Below are positions 1-5,957 of a stretch of 6,478 nucleotides of DNA, one piece after another (position 1 is the stretch's first letter; the number at the start of each line of letters is the position of its first letter). Under the pieces are notes generated by a model that was not told where the DNA came from, did not search any database, and saw nothing but the letters and a program-made list of their open reading frames with translations. This DNA is from Promethearchaeia archaeon. GTDB lineage: Archaea > Asgardarchaeota > Lokiarchaeia > Sigyniarchaeales > SOKP01. The stretch is from contig JAHQWY010000213.1 in assembly GCA_029856445.1 (NCBI GenBank), forward strand, positions 1 through 6,478, read 5' to 3'. Made by a program: the position numbers and the translations under genes.

Positions 1-731
1 TTTTTCAATTCTATAAAGTTTTTCTCACTTATTTCCTTATCAATTTTATTTGCCACAATTAATATAGGTTTAGATATTTTTCTTAAAATCTCTGAGAATT
101 TTAAAATATCGAGATCGGTCCAAGTTGATGGATTTTTGGTATCCAGATTTGAATCTTTTAATGATTGAATTATTTGTGTCTTATTTACTTTCATACCTGA
201 GAGTCTATCATGCAAAGCTCCTACAACCTTTCTTTTTTCAGTTGAAATACCTTTTGTAAATTTACTCCAATCTTCTCTCTCAATAATATCTTTAAACCAG
301 AAATTTATTTCATTTTCTAAAAATACAATATCCTCAAAAGGGTCGTTCTTACCCATCGAAACAATATTTCCAGACTTATCTAGAGACCCTGAAATATCAA
401 CAATGTGTAATAGTACATCTGCTTTAACTAAGTCGGTTAAGAACTTGTTTCCTAAACCCTTTCCCTTATGAGCATCAGGGACTAAACCCGCAACATCTAA
501 CATATTAATTGGAATAAATCGAAAACCTTCTAAGCAAATTGAGTTTTTTGGATTGTCTTCAACGTTCAATTCTTTACAGATGCAATTTGTTTTTACATAA
601 GCAACTCCTTTATTAGGTTCAATTGTAGTAAAGGGTAATTCGCTAACCTTAGCGTTTGTTAAACATGTAGCGTTTAAAAATGTAGTTTTTCCACTACTAG
701 GTTTTCCAATAATTCCTATAGTGAATGTCAT
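1..731 (-). CDS. ychF: YchF/OLA1-family GTPase, archaeal type, C-terminus cut off by window edge
   Basis: Seen: an open frame from an ATG at 731 to the window edge gives 243 residues. The P-loop GKPSSGKT is at residues 9-16, a switch I-like PFTT at 33-36, the G3 motif DVAG at 79-82 followed by GLVPDAHKGKGLGNKF, and the G4 motif NKID at 228-231. Archaeal YchF landmarks are also present: GVAYVKT, a Cys-rich CICKELN...NPKNSIC stretch (50-66) and HIVDISGS (109-116). Known: YchF proteins are cytosolic, ribosome-associated P-loop NTPases of the Obg group, about 390-400 residues long in archaea with a C-terminal TGS domain. About 150 residues, including TGS, should therefore lie beyond position 1. 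The gene starts 28 bp after the stop of the upstream ATPase gene on the same strand, so cotranscription is possible. No Shine-Dalgarno is visible; a TTATAA about 25 bp before the ATG could give a leaderless transcript. Family assignment is secure; the precise cellular role is not. Confidence 0.95.
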   Translation of the reverse strand, partial: MTFTIGIIGKPSSGKTTFLNATCLTNAKVSELPFTTIEPNKGVAYVKTNCICKELNVEDNPKNSICLEGFRFIPINMLDVAGLVPDAHKGKGLGNKFLTDLVKADVLLHIVDISGSLDKSGNIVSMGKNDPFEDIVFLENEINFWFKDIIEREDWSKFTKGISTEKRKVVGALHDRLSGMKVNKTQIIQSLKDSNLDTKNPSTWTDLDILKFSEILRKISKPILIVANKIDKEISEKNFIELK

Positions 732-753
732 ATGTATATTGAATTTCTATTTC

Positions 754-759
754 TTATAA
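754..759 (-). promoter_or_regulatory. possible TATA element for a leaderless ychF transcript
   Basis: TTATAA lies in the 28-bp gap between the ATPase and ychF genes, centred 25-26 bp upstream of the ychF ATG. This is the usual archaeal TATA-to-start-site distance, so transcription from it would begin at or next to the start codon. No Shine-Dalgarno is seen before this ATG, which agrees with a leaderless message. The background is AT-rich, so chance occurrence is quite possible, and cotranscription with the ATPase is the alternative. Confidence 0.3.
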
Positions 760-2535
760 TTATTCCTTTTCATTTTGCATCCTATATAACTTGTTTATAT
801 ATTTCTCTAATTTCTCATATGACCTCTTTTCTGAATCAGAATTAGTAATGTTTTTTTCTGGTTTTTCTCTATTCCCTTCTTCGTCTTGATCCTCCATAGT
901 TTGTTTATTTTTCTTTTTCCGCCTACTAGGTAGAATTTTTAGTAAAAAAGAGTTAACTTTTTTAATAAAAACAGCTGATTTTTTGAATTCAGTAAAGCTA
1001 GACCTATTTTTGGTTTTAGAAGGAAAATTATAGTATTCATTTACTTTTTTTAAAATATTCTTATTATTATTATATATTTCTGAATAGCTAATTGATTCAT
1101 TTTTAACATATGGTACTTTTAATAGAAATGGTTCCTTGATTGAATTCACCCTAATAATGCACTGCCCTTCTTCAAGCATAGACAAATAATTCTTATTTTC
1201 AGAGTCAAGATTTAATAATTCACACATTATATCTTTCTCTAAATGATTTTTAAATGTTAATACAATTCCATTATTTGCTAGGATCTCTTTACTTATGTCT
1301 GGACGAGTTGCTAAAGTAATTAAACATTCTCCGGTCCCTCTTTGTAATAAAGCAATATCTTCTAAATATGTCGTTAACTTGTTCTTTTTCATAAAATCTT
1401 GAGGAGCAAAATATTGAGCATCCTCTATAATTGTTAGATGTTTAATACCCTCAAAATATTTAGCTCCCCTCATTAAATTTATATCCCAGAGATATTTTAA
1501 AATCATATTTAGAAAAAAAAGTGCATCTTCCTTTTCTCCTCCTAAACGAATTATCGAACTTAAATCTAATATAATATTTCTTTTAAATAACTCTTGTATA
1601 TTTATACTATTATTTTCTTTAAATAACGCCTTCAAAGGCCCCTTCGAGAACCTTCTAATCCTATTTTTTATGCTAATAAGCGTTTGGTTTAGCATCGGTA
1701 TGCTAGTTTTATTTTCTCTTAAATATTCCTCACAAAAGTAATTGAATCCATTCCAATTCTGAAATTTTTTACTTTGACATACTTTTGTCAATATTTCAAT
1801 TAATACTTTTTCCATTTGTGGAGAGAATTCAGTTTGATCATCCAGAAACTTTCCACTTTTTAAAATGTCAAAGATTCGCTCTGCATGTATCATCGGATTT
1901 GCATTACCGGGATTAAAGATATTAATAGAAAAATTCTCCCCAGGCCAATATATAAGCACATCTTCAATCTTTTTTTGTAAAAAATGATATTCTCCTTTAA
2001 ACTCAACTAGAAAAAATGGAATCTGGTAAATTTTTAAAAAATTAATTAGAAAATTTTGGAGGAAGTTACTTTTTCCTGTACCAGTTACCCCGCATATGAA
2101 CATGTGTTTTTCTAAATCTTTTAAAGATAAATAAAACTTACGCCTTCTCATTTTTCCTTTAATAATTTTCCCAATAGGAATTTCACCCTTTTTATAACTC
2201 AGATGTGAGGGTATTTCGAGATTAATTTTACTCTGATCAATTTGAAAAAAAATTAATAAATAAAATATAATAGAGGAAAAATAAAAAATATTAGAGATAT
2301 TAAATAAGAGTGTTGGTAAAATAATTGTATTATCAACATCTAAAAACAATTTAGAATCTTTCTTGACGAAGTATGGTAAATTTGAAATTAGAAATATTGT
2401 TGAAATAATAAATAAAATTAGTAGAAACAATTTATTCCTTTTATCACCAAAAAAATTCTCTTTATGTGCATATGAAATAATATTAAATACAAGAATGAGA
2501 ATACTTAGACTAAAATATATTAAAAATGAAATCAT
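760..2535 (-). CDS. membrane-anchored HerA/VirD4-like P-loop ATPase (FtsK-HerA superfamily)
   Basis: Seen: 591 residues. The N-terminus has three hydrophobic segments (about 3-22, 36-53 and 71-98), predicting a membrane anchor with the ATPase in the cytoplasm. A classical Walker A, GVTGTGKS, is at 149-156. It is followed by IPFFLVEFKGEY (172-183), like the IPFLViEpaKxEY strand of HerA-like ATPases, and by NIFNPG (205-210). A Walker B strand with acidic residues, HLTIIEDAQYF, is at 366-376, then LLQRGTGECLITLATRP (396-412), the sensor/arginine region of this superfamily. The last 55 residues are a highly charged Lys/Glu tail, with SRRKKK at 537-542. Known: the superfamily pumps DNA or protein substrates as ring hexamers (HerA, FtsK, VirD4/TraG, VirB4). 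Inference: a membrane-bound DNA or protein translocase; the substrate cannot be read from sequence. No relaxase, nuclease NurA or pilus gene is nearby, so it fits neither the HerA-NurA pair nor a complete conjugation locus. The ATG at 2535 is supported by AGGTGA nine bases upstream. The ychF gene follows at 28 bp. Confidence 0.85.
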   Translation of the reverse strand: MISFLIYFSLSILILVFNIISYAHKENFFGDKRNKLFLLILFIISTIFLISNLPYFVKKDSKLFLDVDNTIILPTLLFNISNIFYFSSIIFYLLIFFQIDQSKINLEIPSHLSYKKGEIPIGKIIKGKMRRRKFYLSLKDLEKHMFICGVTGTGKSNFLQNFLINFLKIYQIPFFLVEFKGEYHFLQKKIEDVLIYWPGENFSINIFNPGNANPMIHAERIFDILKSGKFLDDQTEFSPQMEKVLIEILTKVCQSKKFQNWNGFNYFCEEYLRENKTSIPMLNQTLISIKNRIRRFSKGPLKALFKENNSINIQELFKRNIILDLSSIIRLGGEKEDALFFLNMILKYLWDINLMRGAKYFEGIKHLTIIEDAQYFAPQDFMKKNKLTTYLEDIALLQRGTGECLITLATRPDISKEILANNGIVLTFKNHLEKDIMCELLNLDSENKNYLSMLEEGQCIIRVNSIKEPFLLKVPYVKNESISYSEIYNNNKNILKKVNEYYNFPSKTKNRSSFTEFKKSAVFIKKVNSFLLKILPSRRKKKNKQTMEDQDEEGNREKPEKNITNSDSEKRSYEKLEKYINKLYRMQNEKE

Positions 2536-2557
2536 AAGAATAGTTCACCTATTCCTT
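2536..2557 (-). promoter_or_regulatory. ribosome binding site AGGTGA in a 5' UTR hairpin before the ATPase gene
   Basis: Reading the minus strand, GAATAG (2554-2549) and CTATTC (2543-2538) form a perfect 6-bp stem around a 5-nt loop GTGAA. One bulged base allows two more A-T pairs at the base. AGGTGA (2550-2545) matches the archaeal anti-Shine-Dalgarno complement and sits mostly in the loop, nine bases before the ATG. It is the clearest Shine-Dalgarno in the window and fixes the ATPase start. The stem could regulate access of the ribosome. Confidence 0.6.
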
Positions 2558-2566
2558 AGTTAATAC

Positions 2567-2587
2567 TTTTAAAAACCTCTATAATTT
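2567..2587 (-). promoter_or_regulatory. candidate TATA elements for the ATPase gene
   Basis: Two AT elements lie at a workable distance on the minus strand. AATTATAG (about 2578-2587) would place the start near 2557, giving a leader that contains the whole ribosome-binding-site hairpin. TTTTTAAAA (2567-2575) would place it near 2545, which would cut into the hairpin and the Shine-Dalgarno sequence. The first therefore agrees better with the Shine-Dalgarno evidence, but the choice between them is inference. Confidence 0.4.
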
Positions 2588-2608
2588 TACAAATTTTCAA
2601 GAATTAAG

Positions 2609-2649
2609 TTTAATTTTATGATTTTTCGTAAACTTTTTTAATTTTATGA
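2609..2649. repeat. 13-bp perfect direct repeat upstream of the chaperonin TATA box
   Basis: TTTAATTTTATGA occurs at 2609-2621 and again at 2637-2649, 28 bp apart, ending about 10 bp before the chaperonin TATA box. This is where archaeal activators or repressors often bind. The repeat is AT-rich, and an 11-bp part of it also appears at 5905-5915 near the tRNA-Leu promoter, so part of the match may reflect base composition. Confidence 0.45.
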
Positions 2650-2659
2650 CTTAGAGATC

Positions 2660-2682
2660 TATATAAATAAAAGTTTTAACTT
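2660..2682 (+). promoter_or_regulatory. chaperonin promoter: TATA box and adjacent dyad
   Basis: TATATAAATA (2660-2669) is a strong archaeal TATA element, preceded by a purine-rich TTAGAGAT that could serve as the BRE. The start site is predicted near 2690, leaving a leader of about 15 nt with a weak Shine-Dalgarno, GAGTGA (2693-2698), seven bases before the ATG. An inverted repeat AAGTT-TT-AACTT (2671-2682) lies between the TATA box and the predicted start, a classic repressor position. Heat or stress control is inferred from the gene product, not shown. Confidence 0.6.
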
Positions 2683-2705
2683 AAGATTTAAAGAGTGAAA
2701 ATAAA

Positions 2706-4310
2706 ATGGCACAATTGTCCGGTGTCCCAATCCTCATATTAAAAGAAGGGACTGAAAGGAAACAAGGAAAAGATGCCCAAAAAAACAATATCAGCGCTGC
2801 TAAAGCAGTTGCTGAAGCTGTTAGAACCACACTTGGGCCAAAAGGAATGGATAAAATGCTTGTAGATTCCCTAGGAGATGTAACAATCACTAATGATGGA
2901 GCAACAATTTTAGATACAATTGATGTTGAGCACCCTGCAGCTAAAATGATAGTTGAGGTCGCTAAAACGCAAGACGATAAAGTTGGAGATGGGACAACTA
3001 CGAGTGTAATTATTTCTGGTGAATTATTGAATCTAGCAGAAGAGTTGATGGAACAATCAGTACACCCAACAATAATATTTCGAGGGTATAGAAAAGCTCT
3101 TTTTAAGAGTAAAGAACTCTTGCACGCTCTAGCTACTAAGATTGATTTAAATGATAGGGATACTTTAATGAAAGTTGCAGAAACGTCCATGAACAGCAAA
3201 TTAATAACTGGTGTAAAAAGTCATTTTGCTGATATCGCTGTAAGAGCTGTAAGTCAAATAAAGGAAGAACGTGGTGAAAATATACTAATAGATTTAGATC
3301 AAATACAAGTAATCAAAAAAGAAGGTAAAAGTCTTTTAGACACCAGTATTATCGATGGGATTATAGTTGATAAGGAAATTGTACATCCGATGATGCCAAA
3401 ATTGATCAAAGATGCCAAAATTGCATTAGTTAACTCCGCATTAGAAGTTGAAAAAACTGAGTTCGATGCGGAAATAAGAGTACAAACACCTGACCAAATC
3501 AACAAATTTCTTGAAGAAGAAGCGAACATGCTAAGAAATCGTGTATTGAAATTAAAAGAAATTGGTGCAAATGTCGTTTTTTGTCAAAAAGGTGTTGATG
3601 ATAAGGCACAAAACTTCCTTGCTAAGGAAAACATAATGACAGTAAGAAGAGTGAAAAGATCTGATATGGAAAAGCTAGCCAGAGCAACTAATGCAAAAAT
3701 CATTAACAATATCTTTGAAGTTTCTCCAAAGGACCTAGGTTTTGCGGGGAAAGTAGAAGAAAAGAAGATAGGAGATGATAATATGATTTTTGTATCTGAG
3801 TGTGCGGATCCTAAAGCTGTAAGTATACTTATTAGAGCAGGAATAGAGCATGTAGTCGATGAAGCAGAAAGAATGCTACATGATGCATTATCAGTCGTTA
3901 AAGCAGCAATAGAACTTCCTTACATTTTACCTGGTGGTGGAGCATCTGAAATTGAATTAGCAAAACAATTGAGAACTTATGCTAGATCAATAGGGGGTCG
4001 AGAACAATTAGCAATTGAAATTTATGCTAATGCTTTAGAGATAATTCCTAAGACTCTAGTCGAAAATGCAGGTTATAATCCTGTAGATTTGATTGTTGAG
4101 TTGAGATCAAAACACGAAACTGAAGATGGTAAGTCTAATGGTATTAATATAGATACTGGAAAACCTGATGATATGGTAAAGCTAGGGGTTCTTGAACCAT
4201 TATCAGTTTTAACTCAAGCTATCCAATCTGCTACAGAAGTTTCATCTATGATTCTTAAAATCGATGATGTCATAGCATCTTCAACACTGTCTAAAGGTAT
4301 GGAAGATTAA
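2706..4310 (+). CDS. ths: thermosome subunit (group II chaperonin, Hsp60/TCP-1 family)
   Basis: Known role: ATP-driven folding of cytosolic proteins in a closed double-ring complex with a built-in lid. Seen: 534 residues with all expected landmarks. These are LGPKGMDKML (43-52), ITNDGATILD (61-70), the nucleotide loop VGDGTTT (93-99), the helical-protrusion region of the apical domain around VEKTEFDAEIRV (248-259), the hydrolysis-associated aspartate in LHDALSVVKAA (Asp393), GGGASEIELA (410-419), and the C-terminal VLEPLSVLTQAI...IDDVI. Length is near the family norm of about 540-550. The C-terminus is short, ending soon after IDDVIASS in GMED, without the Gly/Met-rich tail seen in many thermosomes. 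The start is fixed by conservation from MAQLSGVPILILKEGTER onward. It is transcribed alone, divergent from the ATPase and convergent with tsr3. A weak Shine-Dalgarno and a strong TATA box lie upstream. Whether this is an alpha, beta or single subunit type cannot be decided here. Confidence 0.98.
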   Translation: MAQLSGVPILILKEGTERKQGKDAQKNNISAAKAVAEAVRTTLGPKGMDKMLVDSLGDVTITNDGATILDTIDVEHPAAKMIVEVAKTQDDKVGDGTTTSVIISGELLNLAEELMEQSVHPTIIFRGYRKALFKSKELLHALATKIDLNDRDTLMKVAETSMNSKLITGVKSHFADIAVRAVSQIKEERGENILIDLDQIQVIKKEGKSLLDTSIIDGIIVDKEIVHPMMPKLIKDAKIALVNSALEVEKTEFDAEIRVQTPDQINKFLEEEANMLRNRVLKLKEIGANVVFCQKGVDDKAQNFLAKENIMTVRRVKRSDMEKLARATNAKIINNIFEVSPKDLGFAGKVEEKKIGDDNMIFVSECADPKAVSILIRAGIEHVVDEAERMLHDALSVVKAAIELPYILPGGGASEIELAKQLRTYARSIGGREQLAIEIYANALEIIPKTLVENAGYNPVDLIVELRSKHETEDGKSNGINIDTGKPDDMVKLGVLEPLSVLTQAIQSATEVSSMILKIDDVIASSTLSKGMED

Positions 4311-4318
4311 AATAATCT

Positions 4319-4342
4319 GTTCTTCTTTTTTCTAATTTTTTT
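4319..4342 (+). terminator. T-rich archaeal terminator tract after the chaperonin gene
   Basis: Starting 9 bp after the chaperonin stop, the plus strand reads TTCTTCTTTTTTCTAATTTTTTT, with two long T runs and no strong hairpin. This is the form of intrinsic archaeal terminators, which need only U-rich tracts. It fills the 30-bp gap to the convergent tsr3 gene and reaches its stop codon. Confidence 0.6.
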
Positions 4343-4796
4343 AAAATTTGTTTAACTCCTTAAATTGAATTCCCCAAGTAAATTTTGAGAGGATTAAATC
4401 TCCATACTTATTGAAATTAGTGAGGTATAATGCTGCTGCTAAGGCTTCAGCAGAGCTTAATTTTTCCCATTTTCCATAATTTATAGGATTTGCTGCTATT
4501 AATGGAGGCAATTTACGACAATTATCTGAATCTAATTCGGATATTTTTAATAACTTTTTCCAAGAACAATCAATTACAATTAAACCAAATTTTAAAATAA
4601 GGTCTCTGTCATTCAATGAAATAACCTCTTGGGCAAATGGAGTTAATACAATAGAATTTCTTAAATGACCCTTAATACCATTAATCATTCTTATGAGGTC
4701 AAATCTCTTCAATTTAATAGCAGTACATTTCTTAGGATCACACTCATTAAAATGAAGACAATATAATTTTGGTATTAATAAGTTTGAATTAATCAT
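4341..4796 (-). CDS. tsr3: Tsr3, 16S rRNA aminocarboxypropyltransferase
   Basis: Known role: Tsr3 transfers the 3-amino-3-carboxypropyl group of S-adenosylmethionine to a hypermodified uridine-derived base in the decoding region (helix 31) of small-subunit rRNA, late in ribosome maturation. Seen: 151 residues from the ATG at 4796, carrying the family signatures CDPKKCT (19-25), LTPFA (51-55), VIDCSWK (74-80), PPLIAANPINYGK (97-109), LSSAEALAAALYL (113-125) and LSKFTWGIQFKELN (136-149). The N-terminal LYCLHFNECD is also typical. An in-frame ATG at 4817 would add seven residues (MFLLVLS). I prefer 4796 because it makes an 8-bp ATGATTAA-type overlap with the upstream stop codon and because a TATA-like element sits about 30 bp before it. 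No Shine-Dalgarno is visible at either start. The gene follows the Roadblock gene directly, so translational coupling is likely. It converges with the chaperonin gene with only 30 bp between stops. Confidence 0.95.
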   Translation of the reverse strand: MINSNLLIPKLYCLHFNECDPKKCTAIKLKRFDLIRMINGIKGHLRNSIVLTPFAQEVISLNDRDLILKFGLIVIDCSWKKLLKISELDSDNCRKLPPLIAANPINYGKWEKLSSAEALAAALYLTNFNKYGDLILSKFTWGIQFKELNKF

Positions 4797-5787
4797 ACTT
4801 AAAACTAGTAAGAACATTAACCGATTTTATAAAGCTTTCGGTAGTTTGCTCTCCACCTAATATTTGCATTATTGAATAAATAATATTTCTTGATTCACAA
4901 ATAACGGGAATTCCTCCATAAGTTAGTGCGAAAAGTCCAATAAAAGAAATTTCTTCAACGTTTGACGTATCTACCATATTTGAATATTTTATTTTTCCTG
5001 AGGGGCATGCTATTAATCCATAGAAGTTTTCAGTATTCTCACCAGAAATAGCGACATAACATAATAGATCTCCTATTGAACTACCCTCAGATTCCTCTTT
5101 CATTTTTTGAAATGCAACATGAGCATTCGCAGAAAAAGCCTCAATTGAAATTGGCAAATTCTGACCACTAACATCTCTCGCGTCAAGTGTGAGACCAGAT
5201 GGATTTACGAGCCCATATCTTATAAATATTGGATTTTGAAGAGAATCTAAAACTTTACCTATTGTTGGAAGTAAATTAATATTTTCAAGGCTTTCGGGTG
5301 TATAAGAGACAAAGGGAACTTCGGAACCCATTCCAAAAAGATACATTGCACTCCTAACTTTATCACAAAAATCCTCGATTTCGACTTCTGGTTCATTTCC
5401 ACTCCCAAAGAATTCACCCAATTTTTGTTTTAAGTAATACATAGATGTAGCTAGACTATCAGCATCTAATGGCCACTCTTTATGATAATCATGAACTATC
5501 GTTAAAAGAGTTTCATTAATTCTGATTGTAATCAAACAAACTTTGTCAAAATATGAAAATGAAATAACTTGGTCTTTAATATTTAAGTCTTCCCAATTTT
5601 CTTCACTTGCTGTAAAAGCAGCTGATGCTAAACTAGTGATCTGATTTGGGTTTAAATCTATATCACTCTTTCTACCTATTTTCGCAATGGAAAGACCATT
5701 TTGATCGCAAAGAAGCACTAAAACAGTCCCCTCTGAGGCACGCAATATTGATGTTAGATGTTTTATTAAAGAATCTCTTACACTCAT
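4789..5787 (-). CDS. Roadblock/LC7-domain protein, probably with a second Roadblock-like domain
   Basis: Seen: 332 residues, no membrane segment or signal peptide. Residues about 4-127 follow the Roadblock/LC7 order: helix RDSLIKHLTSIL, strand pair TVLVLLCDQNGLSIAKIG, helix PNQITSLASAAFTASEENW, strands DQVISFSYFDKVCLITI and ETLLTIVHDY, and a final helix ADSLATSMYYLKQKLGEFF. After an acidic linker, residues about 172-310 show a related pattern: IRYGLVNPSGLTLDARD, then helix IEAFSANAHVAFQKMKE, then LLCYVAISGENTENFYGLIACPSGKI. This suggests a diverged second copy. Known: Roadblock proteins dimerise and act as platforms or regulators for small Ras/Rag/Mgl-type GTPases. Asgard archaea are rich in them. 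No small Ras-like GTPase lies in this window, so the partner is unknown. The gene begins a two-gene unit with tsr3, overlapping it by 8 bp. The ATG at 5787 fits a TATA element near 5834-5841 and a leader of about 24 nt. Confidence 0.85.
   Translation of the reverse strand: MSVRDSLIKHLTSILRASEGTVLVLLCDQNGLSIAKIGRKSDIDLNPNQITSLASAAFTASEENWEDLNIKDQVISFSYFDKVCLITIRINETLLTIVHDYHKEWPLDADSLATSMYYLKQKLGEFFGSGNEPEVEIEDFCDKVRSAMYLFGMGSEVPFVSYTPESLENINLLPTIGKVLDSLQNPIFIRYGLVNPSGLTLDARDVSGQNLPISIEAFSANAHVAFQKMKEESEGSSIGDLLCYVAISGENTENFYGLIACPSGKIKYSNMVDTSNVEEISFIGLFALTYGGIPVICESRNIIYSIMQILGGEQTTESFIKSVNVLTSFKYD
4825..4833 (-). promoter_or_regulatory. possible internal promoter for tsr3
   Basis: On the minus strand TTTATAAAA, a near-ideal archaeal TATA sequence, lies inside the last codons of the Roadblock gene. 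A start 25-27 bp downstream would fall near 4803, giving a leader of about 7 nt before the ATG at 4796. It would exclude the alternative ATG at 4817. Being inside a coding region of an AT-rich genome, it may be chance. Confidence 0.3.
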
Positions 5788-5818
5788 AAAATAACCAACT
5801 TGTTTTTATTCTGACCAT

Positions 5819-5846
5819 AATATTAATATTTTCTTATATAATATAA
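5819..5846 (-). promoter_or_regulatory. promoter of the Roadblock-tsr3 unit
   Basis: Minus-strand TTATATAA (5834-5841), within a longer TTATATTATATAA run, is a good TATA element. It predicts a start near 5812 and a leader of about 24 nt. Between it and the start is a perfect 12-bp palindrome AATATTAATATT (5819-5830), where a regulator could sit, although it consists only of A and T. The rest of 5788-5957 is AT-rich sequence holding this promoter and that of tRNA-Leu; I see no gene in it. Confidence 0.5.
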
Positions 5847-5909
5847 TTAATTTTTATCATTTATTTCAATCGTATATAAATCTGAATTTTACCCTAAAAA
5901 ATTTTTTAA

Positions 5910-5917
5910 TTTTATAT
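5910..5917 (+). promoter_or_regulatory. TATA element for tRNA-Leu
   Basis: TTTTATAT lies about 44 bp before the mature 5' end of the tRNA, predicting transcription from about 5940 and a leader near 18 nt to be removed by RNase P. The partial tRNA at the right edge has a similar element at a similar distance. Confidence 0.45.
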
Positions 5918-5957
5918 CCTTTTAGTATGTATCATATTTTTAATTTGCTTTTATCTC

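Noticed and set aside
2363..2563. A 66-codon plus-strand open frame opposite the N-terminal membrane region of the ATPase.
   Set aside because: It runs antisense to the predicted membrane segments and its promoter; AT-rich shadow without supporting signals.
2681..3199. A 172-codon open frame on the minus strand, antisense to the chaperonin gene.
   Set aside because: It lies wholly opposite strongly conserved thermosome coding sequence, has a Ser/Ala/Leu-rich composition typical of a reverse-complement shadow, and shows no recognisable family.
3299..3529. A 76-codon minus-strand open frame inside the chaperonin gene.
   Set aside because: Antisense shadow with no ribosome binding site or family features.
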